Below the pieces are notes generated by a model. It was not told the origin of the DNA, searched no databases, and worked only from the letters and a program-made list of their open reading frames with translations. This document shows, in pieces, positions 53,832-64,000 of a DNA stretch of 64,000 nt. Positions within the stretch are counted from its first letter, which is position 1. The number at the start of each line of letters is the position of its first letter. The position numbers were made by a program, and so were the translations under genes. Source of the stretch: Parastagonospora avenae f. sp. tritici 18332-5. Its lineage: Eukaryota > Ascomycota > Dothideomycetes > Pleosporales > Phaeosphaeriaceae. The stretch is taken from assembly GCA_022559985.1 (NCBI GenBank), contig JAFJTR010000072.1:62001-126000 (forward strand), given 5' to 3'.

Positions 53832-56555
53832 ATGAGCAGACCAAGCTCGAGACGTCTCCGACCACGCCGCAAGGTTAACTACGAACTGTCCCAAGGGAAT
53901 GATGAGCGCGACGACCGCGATGAGTCCAGTCGGTCTTCGTCACCTCTCCCCGACAGCCGCCGCCACCCTCACAGCTTAGGCCGCAATGCTGAGTCGGCCA
54001 TCGTCATCTCTTCGGACATGCCTGAGGTGAGCACTTGATCTGGCACCTTTCCAACGCTTAAAAGCACATCTGACACTAGGCGAAACGGCCTGTCTCTCAT
54101 CGATGTGGCTATACTACCAGCGCCAGCCTCGGAGGCCTCACGATCCCCGCAAGCTCCGCAGACTCCGCAGACCTCGCAAGAGGTGGCATTCGACGCTGGC
54201 AATGGCGATCGAGAGGAAGGGTCGAGGACGATGATGAATACTGTTGCAGAGGTCCGCACATCTCCAGTGCCGTACCTGATTCTTCACATGCCCTCGTCCT
54301 TTCATCCTTGCCTTGCATTCCTTGCATGCATGCCCACTTGCCTGCTTCGCTGCTAACTCCCGCATCAGTATGAGCCCTTTGACTTCGATCCGAACGTCAT
54401 CTTTGAATCCGGTTACCACGGCCCACTCGACTTCGATGCAGACCCTTCCGAGTTCAATGCAGACCCTTTCGAGTTCGATGGGAACCTCGAGGCAACTTTG
54501 AGGGCGTCGCGAGAGACATTCGCTGAGGTTCGCGCATCCCCAACTCCATCTCTGATACTTCCCCTCTGACTTTCGTTCTAGGAGGATACTTGCCGTCAGG
54601 GTGGACACAACCAGCGAATCGGGCATGCCGGCGGTTCTTCAGTGCACGACAGCATGCCAGTGTCCGGCAAAGACCTCCGCCCTTCTATGGCTATCACCCC
54701 CAGTTTCTATTCCGACGACCAGCACACGGAGAACACACATGGTCTCTTAGAGACAGAATCGCACCGACATCAACGAACGCATAGACCCGGCCTCGCAAGC
54801 CTCGCAAGAGGTGTCATTCGACGTCCGTACTACTCCAATCTCATGCTTGCATGCTCGCTGCTGACTGCTGCAACAGGTCGATCCGTTCGTCATCGATGAT
54901 GATCTGGAGGCGGCTTTGAGAGCGTCGCGAGAGGAGGTCCGCGCATCTCCAAGTCCAGGACGACACTCGCTGCCAACGTGGATACCATCAGCGCATGGAC
55001 ACAAACGCGGTCATTCATCCAAAGCTCGTGGCAAGAGGCCAGCATCGAGCCAGGATCTTCACCTCTCAATGGCTCAAACACCCGGCTTCCAATTGAGCTT
55101 TTCGTCCTCGTCCAGACTGCTACTCGATCGAAGCTTCAACTCTACTATAGCTGCCACATACAGCTTCCAGTCGAGCGGACTGGCCGCCTTTCGAGCGCCA
55201 TTCGGCACGGCAGAGATTATCGAAGACGTCAATGACCTCTTTCCTCTGCTCTCTTCGTCACGACCAGAGATGACCGCCTACCGACGCCGCCTTGACAATG
55301 AACCTCGCGTTCTGCAGCAATTTCCAGTCTTCGAGTGTAACCCTACAACGTGGGCGTCTATTGATCGTGACACCTACGAGTAGTGGGACACCTCCATTGC
55401 GACCGAACCCATCATCGAGAACCCTCCTCCGTGGCTCAATCAAGCCAAGAGCCAACACGTCAATGCCTTTGGCTCAGTACGCTCGCGCATGCTTGTGTTG
55501 TCGTTATATCCACCCGCGGACGAGGACAGTATTGTCCACATGGACTTGCGACAGCTAATGATATTTCAAATATCTGCATATTCGATGCGTCCATGAAACT
55601 CGGCTTTGGCGAAGAGGGCGTGTTCCTGACGAGCATCTGTTGGGCTGACTACTGCCCTATACGCCTCGATCGTAAGAATGTCACCGGAGAGGATATTATG
55701 GGACGTCTCCCCCAGATTTTCCGTGACCACTTCGACGACCGCATTCGGGTGCTCATCAGGACGAGCTCAGCTTCCGTCATCATGCTTGCTGGCCGCTATG
55801 CTCAGTACCGATACAAAGCGTATTTGGCAGATGAGGGGATTGATGTCATTGTGATATCCTTCTTAAGCAGCGATCGCTTGCATGATCTTGTGCGTTCAAG
55901 CGGCTGGATCGAGTAGACTCGTTCTTCAGATGGGGTGGGATCTATCCACCGCATTTCGCTATGCATTCCGCATCCCGAAGCATTTGGTCGCTATCGCAGC
56001 TACGTCGTGAAACCAATCACGCGTGTCACGATGATAAATGAACGACTTATGGACTGGGCCCACACATTGTTATATGTTTTCCCAATCAGGCTGACTTTCT
56101 TTTCGACCATGAGATGGTTTAAATGCCGGAAAGCTAGGGTGGTCTTCTCAGTGGACCATTTGCGTACATTCGAGTCCAAGGAGGGCCATCATTTCTTCAG
56201 TCACGTCTTGTCCAACGTTATGGAACTGACCTTCTACCAGGATCTCAGAAGATATGTCTCCAATACCAAGGACCTCGCCGGGAAGGTGGAAGCCATCTAC
56301 TCACGCATGGTCAGCTCCGCGATCCTATCATCGGAAGCCCTCTTGTCCTATTAGAGTATGGATGAACGCGAGTGGGAGTATGGCCCTTACACAATGACTA
56401 TGCGGCTCATAGCGGAGAGCCATTGCCTTCAGTACGAAGCCTATCGTCGCACGGAGGCAAGGAAGAGGTTCTTCGTGTCAAAGGATTTCCGTGAAGCTGG
56501 AAACGCCACGAAGGCTGCTGGGATGAGGCGTCTTAGAAGTAAGGCCAGTGCGGCT

Positions 56556-56850
56556 AGGAAGGATAGGAAGGATAGGAAGGATAGGAAGGATAGGAAGGAT
56601 AGGAAGGATAGGAAGGATAGGAAGGATAGGAAGGATAGGAAGGATAGGAAGGANNNNNNNNNNNNNNNNNNNNNNNNNNNNNNNNNNNNNNNNNNNNNNN
56701 NNNNNNNNNNNNNNNNNNNNNNNNNNNNNNNNNNNNNNNNNNNNNNNNNNNNATAGGAAGGATAGGAAGGATAGGAAGGATAGGAAGGATAGGAAGGATA
56801 GGAAGGATAGGAAGGATAGGAAGGATAGGAAGGATAGGAAGGATAGGAAG
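56556..56850 (+). repeat. 9-bp minisatellite (AGGAAGGAT)n encoding Arg-Lys-Asp
   Basis: Perfect tandem 9-mers flank an assembly gap. In the frame of the upstream gene each unit reads Arg-Lys-Asp. The phase of the 9-mer shifts by one base between the two sides of the gap. Confidence 0.95.
56654..56752. other. assembly gap (99 N)
   Basis: A run of 99 N lies inside the RKD minisatellite. The repeat phase differs by 1 modulo 9 on its two sides, so the true length is not 99 or the array holds an indel. Confidence 0.95.
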
Positions 56851-57065
56851 GAGGAGAAGGAGGAGAAGGAGGCTAAGGAGGCGGCTTTGGATTGAGTGGT
56901 GTTGTTCATGGTTATTGTTGTCATCTCATTGTTCCCATGTCATACTTGGTGGTTGAACTGGTCATCTTTGACGCCATTGGGTTTTTAGTCTCCCCCTCGT
57001 CTTCTTTATTCGACTTCCAATTCCTTGTCACGCTTTCCTGTGCGCCCTCATACCTTGCCCCTACG

Positions 57066-58043
57066 ATGACCGGGCCCCATTCCTATGATCAGCAGAGTGA
57101 CGGCCCGGACGTCTATTTCGGTACATCGCCTCTTGCCCTTGAGCAGCTGCAGGAAGTGCTGGGAACTAGTCGTCGTGTATAGACGAACGCGCAATCGGGT
57201 TGGTAATTTCCTGATCTTGTGCGCCCGTACGAGCGCTTCCGAGCGGTCGTAGGCCCCGCGGTTGTCGTCGGAGACAACATCGAGCAGATCTTTCGACTTG
57301 CTGGTATACAGGATACATACCACGCGAAAAGGATAGGATGCCTCGGCGTCGTCTCGCCCTCGAGAATTGGATTGCAGCTGACGGGACGCCATGGTGAGCT
57401 TCTCTGTCACTGCTTCACTCGTAGCACTCTAGCTAACCCCTCTCTAGATCCGATGGCATTGCTTCGCAAGTTCGACATGCCCGTGTATACTGATCGAAAT
57501 CAAGAACAGGCGCCTCCGCTTGAAGTCATCACGAATATGGCTGCGGTTCTTGCGGCTGGAACGCAGTCAGAGGTTCCTCACTATGAAGCTGAATTAGACG
57601 ATCGCCTCGTGCCGAAGCATATGCCTTATGGGCAGGCTGGCCTCATCTCGATCCACGCAGAGAACGAGAAAGTCCAGGTCCTTTGGATTGACACATGGAA
57701 CGTGTGGAGGGCTATGGATCGTCAACATCTTCACATGAGCTCAGGTAGATTGCATCTCGAGATTTTGAGACGACCTTTGCTGACCTACTTAGACTTGTCG
57801 ACCTATGTGTCTCAAACATTGCTCATGGAGCCGACCGACACCCGCATGCTCGATACTGTTATCTTTCGGTTGTGCCAGCGAGTTCCGGGGCTCTATCCGG
57901 GACTAAGACGGCATGTTCCTCTTCCCAAGCATCGCGCCACCACGCACGCAAGAACTTCCTTCAAGAGCACGCCGAGGAACGGTCCATACAGATGTCGAGG
58001 AGGCCTGTCACTCCGCAGTCGTTGCGACGGGAACGTTTGCTGA
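57066..58043 (+). CDS. hypothetical protein, exon structure partly resolved
   Basis: I do not recognise this gene. The ATG at 57066 starts a short exon (MTGPHSYDQQSDGPDVYF..EVLGTS) that ends in stops at 57180 and 57210. A frame resumes by 57219 (RPYERFRAVVGPAVVVGDNI) and is spliced by a clean 54-nt intron, 57394-57447 (GTGAGC, branch CTAAC, CTAG), into DPMALLRKFDMPVY. It then runs to the TGA at 58041. One more intron near 57175-57218 is needed to join the parts but has no obvious donor. The product, roughly 300 aa, has no signal peptide, membrane helix or enzyme motif that I can name. The last 50 residues are Arg/His/Ser-rich and may be out of frame. Confidence 0.45.
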
Positions 58044-59089
58044 ATTAGCGCTGTTGGGCCAACTGTCACCATAATTGTACTATTGAGTGGTGCTTGTAGG
58101 GTTCTCCTGCAATCTTCGTCTTGTTTCCAACGAATGGCATTGCTTTCAGCTTACTAATCGAGTCTTTCTGATGAACCTTCACATGTATTCACACGGTGTT
58201 CAAGCAGCACAGAACGAACACATGAAGTGCGCCTGCTGTCAAAGAGTTCGAGGTAGCGTGATTGGACGGATTTCCCGGTTCGCCTTCGCCTAACCTTGAG
58301 CGCAGGTCCAGGATGCTTTCGGCCCGACGTCGTGAGTACTGAGCGACAATCGAAGTTCCGGGCCGCGGAAGTCGAACCTTCTTCAGCATTCACACCCTGA
58401 AGCCACCGTGTTGTTATTATTTCAGGTTCTGGCAACGCCCGAGTGATTCGCATGGCCGGACTACGCCCCAGATCCTGTTATGCGGTACCGATGGTTGACT
58501 CGTGAAAAGCTGGGGTACTTCCGGTGGCGACTTTAACCCCCTTGGCATATCCTCCGATATTGACGAGGCTGGATGCGAGCTCCTGGGCAGACCCTTGTCC
58601 AATGTCTGCAGACGCGACATCAAATATTCCTGCAACTGTGAGCATTGCACGCTTTGCTTGCTATGACAGCTGTCCTGCTTGCCCGAAGATTTCTTGTCTC
58701 GTCCCCGACCCGAACCGCTCACCAGCATCTCCATGCACGGATTACTGCGGCAGGCGGCCCGATTCGTCGTAGCCTAACTTGCATTTTACCAACACGCGGG
58801 GCGAAGTCCAACGCATTCTAGCCGTCTAAAGCACTGTCGCTCGTGTCCATGCCGCACCGCCGGCTGGTAAATTTGATGCCTGAGCCTTGATGACCGACTG
58901 GATGTTTGACCATGTCTGACCATATGTATGCCCGCACACCCCCGCTCGTGGATGCTGCTGATCGTCTGCGTATTAATCGGCGCACCACTTCCGTAACATC
59001 GAAAACCCTGGCCCCTTTGAAGATCGTCCACGGCACCATTTAGGACCAAAGTCGAAAGAAAGCGTGTTGAGAGAACGCGCGGAAATGTC
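58044..59089. other. intergenic upstream of the sugar transporter
   Basis: 1 kb. Frames on both strands are short and resemble no family. No TATA box or repeat stood out. Confidence 0.45.
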
Positions 59090-61286
59090 ATGGCACCTGT
59101 CGGCGCTGCTGCTACCGCCAGACAAGCTGATCCGGTGCTCACACGCATCGTCGAGCAAGATCAGGTCGCTTGGTACAGGAAACGCAATCTCCGGCGACTG
59201 TACATGTTATTGCTACCGACATGCATCGGCATCGAGATAACCTCTGGCTTCGACTCGCAGATGATCAACGCAGTTCAGATATCGCCACAGTGGCAGCTTT
59301 GTACGACACTCCCACATCAAGATGAAACCGTCGTAGCTGATGACTGTAGACTTCAACAGCCCGAAGGGTGCGCTTCTCGGCATCATCTCCGCGTCGTACA
59401 ACTTGGGAGCGATCCTTGCACTCCCTCTTGTTCCATACGTGAATGATCGCTTTGGTCGTAGATGGTCTATCTTCTTGGGATCATGGATCATGGTAATAGC
59501 TTCCCTTGTTCAAGGGCTCTCGATTAGCGGTCAGTCAACCTCACAAATCAACATCGCGTACTGATTTTTCCTAGCTGGTATGTACATTATTGCGCGACTT
59601 TTGCTTGGGTTTGGCATCCCCTTCTGCATCATCGCAGGCTCAAGTCTTATGGGAGAGCTCGCGTATCCGAAAGAAAGAGCTGCAATGACGAGTCTTTTCA
59701 ACGCCCTCTGGTTTGCAGGTTCTCTGATCGCCGCCGGCATATCGTTTGGAACACAGTCGTTAAAAGATGATTGGGCATGGCGTCTGCCGTCCCTTCTTCA
59801 GATGGTTCCATCGATTGTTCAAATATCCACCATTTTGTATGAAAAGCTACATCCCCCCTAAAGCCTGGATACTGACTACCAAGTTAGTATGATACCCGAA
59901 TCTCCTCGCTTCCTTATCTCGAAGGATCGTCGCGAGGAAGCATATCGCACACTTGTCTATTATCATGCGGAAAACGACCACCACTCCGCTTTTGCAGCGG
60001 CTGAAATGGCTCAGATCGAACACACCATACGAATTGAACTCGAGAACTCCAAAAGGTCCTGGCGCGAGCTTCTGGTCGTCCCTGGCCTACGCAAGCGTAT
60101 CATCATCGGCGCCGCATTAGGCCTCTTCACACAATGGTCCGGCAATACTTTGTTGTCTTATTATCTCAACGATGTCCTGCGCTTGATTGGATACAAAGAC
60201 CCAAAGTTCATTGGGAAGCTGAACGTTGCCTTCAACAGCTGGAACTTAGTAAACGCAGTGTGTATCTCGCTGCTTGTCCGACGCTTTCCGCGGCGCAAGA
60301 TGTACCTCACTTGCGCCGTGGGGCTATTCTGCTGCTACATCGCTTGGTACAGCCACTTTACCCTTACTCCAAACCAAAGCCGAGTCTAACTAATTCAAAC
60401 CCGCAGGACGATCAGTGTCGCTCAGTATGCGGAAAACACCGCTCGCAAAGAGACTGCTCGACTGACCATCGCCATAATCCCGATCTATCAACTAATGTAC
60501 AATTTAGGATACAACGGGTACGTTTTTCGGTCGTGCCATCAATTGGCAGACTACGCTAACACTTCGTAGTACGTACTGCTTCAGCTCCTGGCTGTTATAA
60601 GGCAAATTCTTCAACCGTTTGGTCGCTTGCTAACGTTGTACAACTATCACCAGCTCTAACATACAGTAAGTATCGTGCTAGAAGTTTGACGTAATCCACA
60701 AACTGACAGGTCTGAAGCATACCTTGTCGAGCTATTTCCATACGCGCAACGCTCTAAAGGTATCACGGTATTCCAGTTATTCGGCCGATCGGCAGGTTTC
60801 TTCACCACGTTTGTAAATCCCATTGGATTAAAGATCGGCTATCGGTGGATGATCACATACTGCGCATGGCTAGCATTCGAGATCGTTTTCATCGTACGTA
60901 TGGCTGGTCTGTTACTCATTAGCCCGCACGCTGATACTTCCTTCTAGTACTTCATGTTCCCCGAGACCTACGGCAGAACTCTCGAAGAGCTGGCTTTCCT
61001 GTTCGAAGACCGGTCTCTCGCCGACGAAGCAACGAAACAGGTGGAGAAGCAAATGGAATGGTCCTCGGAGCAAAGGTGGTCGCGTCTCGACAACAGGATG
61101 AGCTGGGACATGGACGTCATGATGCTAAACAATTCTGGCGTACGGACCGACGACGAATCCAGAGAGATCGGCGGCGGAGACAGGATCAGAAGCGACAGTA
61201 CGGGAAGAGAGATTCAGCCAGTCAGGGCTAAACCCAGGCAAGCCATTCGCGGCGAAGGTGGGAGCTGGCGTGAAAACCAGTACTAG
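59090..61286 (+). CDS. MFS sugar porter (lactose permease/hexose transporter-like)
   Basis: Seven exons: 59090-59300, 59350-59529, 59575-59836, 59888-60346, 60407-60517, 60710-60893 and 60948-61286, 581 aa. The frame is continuous through all joins. Sugar-porter signatures are present: GFDSQMINAVQ in TM1, NDRFGRRWSIFLGS (RxGRR loop), GELAYPKERAA, MIPESPRFLISKDRREEA, QWSGNTLLSYYLNDVL, VELFPYAQRSKGITVFQLFGR and YFMFPETYGRTLEELAFLFE. It is a plasma-membrane, proton-coupled or facilitative sugar uptake protein; the substrate is not readable. Intron 5 is 192 nt, four times the others. The join YNG/SEAYLVELFP is about one residue shorter than the usual YNALTYTYLVELFP, so a micro-exon or a small deletion is possible there. 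Confidence 0.88.
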
Positions 61287-62505
61287 CTATGGGTGTCTGT
61301 TGTTGGTGCTGAATCTAGGTGTTGGAGCAAGTACTGGTCAACAATAACTAATCAAAAAGTTCTACACTCACGCGCCTCGATGCTGAGCCATCGCCCGACA
61401 TGGACTGGACAACTCCGTGTCGTGTATACCGCCTCGACAAGACCTTTGATGCCGAAGGCAGATCGGATCGTGTTTGAATTGATCGCCGCCGGTCTGCCCA
61501 AGGAGAATGGCGCGGAGAGAGTCGCAGCGTGGGATGAGTTTATTGCTGAGATCGACACGGCGTGATCGGAGAGGTTCCGACGCCATTGTGAAAGAGCTCG
61601 GAGCAGACACACTACAACCACTTCCCAGGGAGTGCCGCGAGAGCATTGTTACCACACATTCAGAGCACCAGCGCCGTCAGGAGAGGTCATCAAAACTTCG
61701 TAGAAGGGTTTGGCGACTAGTGCTATTGTTCATCAGACATGCTGCACAGCTGCAGCTTTGATCGAAGTCATACTGTAGCTGTCATGGCGATTAACGAACT
61801 ACGGGACCGAAAAGCGCACGGGCACAATGTGTGAACGAAGCGGTGTGTACCGGTACATCCCCTGTTGGAACTCTGGTCGAGTCGTGCGTCCTACCGGTTG
61901 AGGTTGACGATAGTCCGGAGATTGCATGCCACGCGTCCGAACCGTCTTTATGGTCTGATTTCGAGCTTCTAACAATACATTAGGAGCCTCATATGCTTAG
62001 GCTTCCGCTACCAAGGAATTCACGAGTGCCAATTTCATGTCGGTTCTCCGACGTTCCTTTGCGCGCCAAGTTGTCTTGCCGTTTCATACTGACTTTTAGC
62101 CGAGCAGCACCAATAACACTACGAGGCTGGACCCGCCCGAGGCTTGGACGGTGCATTTCCCTGGCATCCCGCCACCTAAGCTTCTCCATGGGGTTCGAAA
62201 AGTAGACTTGGCACGAGCGCAAAGCTCGGAGAATTCCTCCAGCCAAGATCTGCGAAACCAGGCACCTGCAACAAAGATGCCTCAAACATCGGGAACCAAG
62301 TTTCCATACCGTACCAAGCCTTGGTATGAAGGTGTCCGCCATGCCACACAGAGGCTTTTCGAATTCGTATAAATGCACTTTGCGCGCCATGATTAACAAA
62401 CCAGGAGTTGCACACTGTTGAACAGTCTCTCTTCATACACATTCATTTCTTGCCTTTATCTGCATTTGCATTTACTTCCATTCATTTCATTCCGAGATAC
62501 CCATA
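61287..62505. other. intergenic
   Basis: 1.2 kb. A 90-codon frame at 61293-61565 (+) ends PKADRIVFELIAAGLPKENG and could be coding, but it lacks an ATG near its start and has no family resemblance. No repeat recognised. The last 100 bp before 62506 are T/C-rich. Confidence 0.45.
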
Positions 62506-63123
62506 ATGAAGACCACAACTCTCTCATTCTTTGCGGGCTTGATGCTCAGCAGCACCACCGCCGCTCCTGTCGCTGGAGCCAGCAACGGAGTGATCACCGT
62601 CCAAGTCAGCCTCGACATGGCCCAGGCTGGCATCGCCGCAGCGAACGCTTTTGACGCCAACCAGCTTTTTGCTTTTACATCAATGCAACACATCAATGCT
62701 ATTCCAGAGGAGGTCGTCAACGGCACGGAGCCGACGGGTGGTCTCGCAGGCGCGTCTGGAACCTTTATCTTCGGGCTCAACTCTGCCGCGAACATGATCT
62801 GCTACAACATCACGCTCCACAACTTCCAGGGCGATTTCTCATCCCCTGCGACCACCGCGACGCACATCCACGAAGCCGCCAAGGGCGCATCCGGACCACC
62901 TCGAATCTCTTTCCCCAACCCTGAGCCAGTGGGCGCCGACGCTGTCGTTCGCAACAGTGCTGGATGCTTGAAGGGTCCGTTCGTCACGGGTGTGATGGTC
63001 GATGGCAAGGATTCTGGCGAAGGCTTCCACGTTTCAATGATCGAGGCAAACCCCACGGCCTTCATGGCAGACACCCATTCATCCCTAGCGCTCCCTGGTG
63101 CAGTGAGAGGACAACTTGCCTAA
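62506..63123 (+). CDS. secreted CHRD-domain protein
   Basis: Intronless, 205 aa. A signal peptide (residues 1 to about 20, ending TTAAPVAG) precedes one CHRD domain. Its typical strands are visible: GASGTFIFGLNS, MICYNITLHNFQG, ATHIHEAAKGASGPPRISF, GADAVVRNSAGCLKGPF and the closing HSSLALPGAVRGQLA. The His-x-His in THIHEA is characteristic. There are two cysteines in the mature chain (CYNIT and GCLKG) and one N-glycosylation site (NIT). CHRD domains occur in chordin and in many secreted microbial proteins. The molecular role in fungi is not known. A small secreted protein at the cell surface is the limit of what the sequence supports. Confidence 0.88.
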   Translation: MKTTTLSFFAGLMLSSTTAAPVAGASNGVITVQVSLDMAQAGIAAANAFDANQLFAFTSMQHINAIPEEVVNGTEPTGGLAGASGTFIFGLNSAANMICYNITLHNFQGDFSSPATTATHIHEAAKGASGPPRISFPNPEPVGADAVVRNSAGCLKGPFVTGVMVDGKDSGEGFHVSMIEANPTAFMADTHSSLALPGAVRGQLA

Positions 63124-63596
63124 TTTGGCTTAGTCTGGAGGCTCGTAGCGGTGAAGGAGATGTAATAATGGTAATGTAGATAATTCAAACTATACAAGAA
63201 AAGAAACATTATACTCCACCTTTGGCCACTTGAGAAATCCACGTGATAACCAGATGGACTAGCAGAACAACAAGCTGATATAAGAACAGGCTGAGGACGA
63301 GTGGTTGAGATGGTGAAGCATCGTGGTCACGTGACAAGCGATGGACTCTCGAGGTCGATCACGAGGACTCCACGTTTTGCTCTTACCAAAATATGCTCAA
63401 GGGCGGCTCAGGCACGACTGCTGCCGCTGCACCACGGCAGGAAGCATCGACGAAGTGCCTGTGACGTGTTGACGTGTTGCAAGCGAGACGGTAACTAACA
63501 GCAGCCTCGACGTTGCTCGGTCATGTTCGGAATCGACCACCCGCATGGCGCTCCTTCGTCCACGGCGCAGCCATTACGTCATTGCTCATTTATGGA
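63124..63596. other. intergenic between the CHRD gene and a MITE-like element
   Basis: About 470 bp. No gene seen; GACGTGTTGACGTGTTG near 63462 is a short direct duplication. Confidence 0.45.
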
Positions 63597-63824
63597 CCAC
63601 CAGGGAGCGGCAAAATTCGTGCCCGCTCTAGACCTACAGCATGAGCTGATAGTCGTTAGAGGTAAACTTATTATAAGTTTCTAGAAGAGTCTGGTCACAT
63701 TCGCAGCTCTAAGATACTCTACCTAGTTCTACTAGAAATCTTTCAATGTATACAAGCTACCTCTTAACCTCTTCACGTCTTCTTGTTAGATAAGGCGGGC
63801 ACGAATTCTGCCGGCGCCTGGTGG
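63597..63824. mobile_element. MITE-like element, 228 bp, 30-bp terminal inverted repeats
   Basis: The left end at 63597-63626 (CCACCAGGGAGCGGCAAAAT..) and the right end at 63795-63824 are inverted complements over about 30 bp with only a few mismatches. The interior is AT-rich, contains the palindrome AAACTTATTATAAGTTT and holds no open frame. This is the structure of a non-autonomous DNA transposon. I could not identify a clear target-site duplication, and the superfamily is unknown. Confidence 0.75.
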
Positions 63825-64000
63825 GACTCGACGTAACATCGAAGGCTTTAGTTCAAGTAACGATGTGCAGATGCGGGGTACGACGTCCCGTGATATTCCA
63901 GCAAGCAGGCAGCGCGTCGAGAGAGTAACTGAAAGCCGACTTGACGCCCCCCGAACATCTGCAATACGAACCGCAATGAGGCTATCACTACTTTTGCTCA
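63825..64000. other. intergenic to window end
   Basis: About 175 bp with nothing recognised. Confidence 0.4.

Larger units (their letters stand above)
53832..56895 (+). pseudogene. degenerate repeat gene with UIM-like motifs and RKD tail
   Basis: The ATG at 53832 opens a basic, Ser-rich exon ending at 54026 (GAG/GTGAGC). Later segments contain two UIM-like motifs, LEATLRASRETF (54484-54519) and DLEAALRASREEV (54901-54939). They have the ubiquitin-interacting pattern of hydrophobic-x-x-Ala with a later Ser. Around them the DNA repeats itself: CCTCGCAAGAGGTG.CATTCGACG at 54172-54195 and 54800-54823, and CGCGCATC.CCAA.TCC after each motif. A long frame continues from about 54916 through a TAG at 55381-55383. 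The frame then changes near 55560-55590, and TAGs interrupt the new frame at 55914 and 56352. The tail is an RKD repeat ending EEKEEKEAKEAALD. No family is recognised for the 55560-56350 part. It is probably a pseudogene. Confidence 0.5.

Noticed and set aside
55905..55935. 40-nt intron GTGCGT..TTCAG removing the TAG at 55914
   Set aside because: Donor and acceptor look good, but the length is below the other introns here and the join changes the reading frame.

Overview
The window is nuclear DNA of a filamentous ascomycete (Pezizomycotina). The genes are interrupted by many short introns of about 45-100 nt with GT-AG ends and CTAAC/CTGAC-like branch sites. They also carry fungal families such as membrane-anchored GH5 and GH17 glucanases, a Zn2Cys6 regulator, an Ayg1-like hydrolase, Ufd4 and Mam3. 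A Dothideomycete is a reasonable guess, but the sequence alone does not prove the class. I worked out exon boundaries by hand from splice signals and reading-frame continuity; sizes assume those joins.

Layout. 0.8-2.2 kb: an FAD monooxygenase (+). 2.5-8.1 kb: the HECT ubiquitin ligase Ufd4 (-). 10.2-11.1 kb: NMN adenylyltransferase (+). 12.2-16.4 kb: a small hypothetical gene and a trypsin-fold protein carrying a one-base frameshift (-), divergent from a conserved single-pass membrane protein (+). 16.9-19.4 kb: a type-II membrane exo-1,3-beta-glucanase (+). 21.5-24.6 kb: a small membrane protein (-) and a CUE/DUF1771/SMR endonuclease of the Cue2 type (+). 25.8-27.3 kb: a secreted Ala/Gly/Asn-rich repeat protein built from duplicated exon-intron units. 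28.6-34.6 kb: three tandem paralogues of the Gfd2/YDR514C-like DEDDh nuclease family, each followed by a Cys/His cluster; the first copy is frameshifted and the second ends in an RGG box. 35.1-36.1 kb: a GH17 glucanase (-). 36.9-42.8 kb: two alpha/beta hydrolases (one Ayg1-like), a truncated Zn2Cys6 regulator and a polytopic membrane protein.

43.7-53.4 kb holds a Mam3-type CNNM/CBS protein (-), branched-chain 2-oxoacid dehydrogenase E1 beta (+), an Ohr/OsmC peroxiredoxin (-) and a divergent pair encoding the biotin-carrying and carboxyltransferase subunits of an acyl-CoA carboxylase. The dehydrogenase and carboxylase catalyse nearby steps of branched-chain acyl-CoA breakdown, so this may be a small metabolic neighbourhood. 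53.8-58.0 kb is a degenerate stretch. It has UIM-like repeats, a frame broken by three TAG codons and one frame change, an RKD minisatellite around an assembly gap, and an unrecognised gene. 59.1-61.3 kb is a seven-exon sugar transporter and 62.5-63.1 kb a secreted CHRD-domain protein. A 228-bp element with 30-bp terminal inverted repeats, probably a MITE, lies at 63.6-63.8 kb.

The best candidates for something undescribed are the DEDDh/zinc/RGG tandem array, the repeat-protein gene that grew by copying exons with their introns, and the broken UIM/RKD locus.
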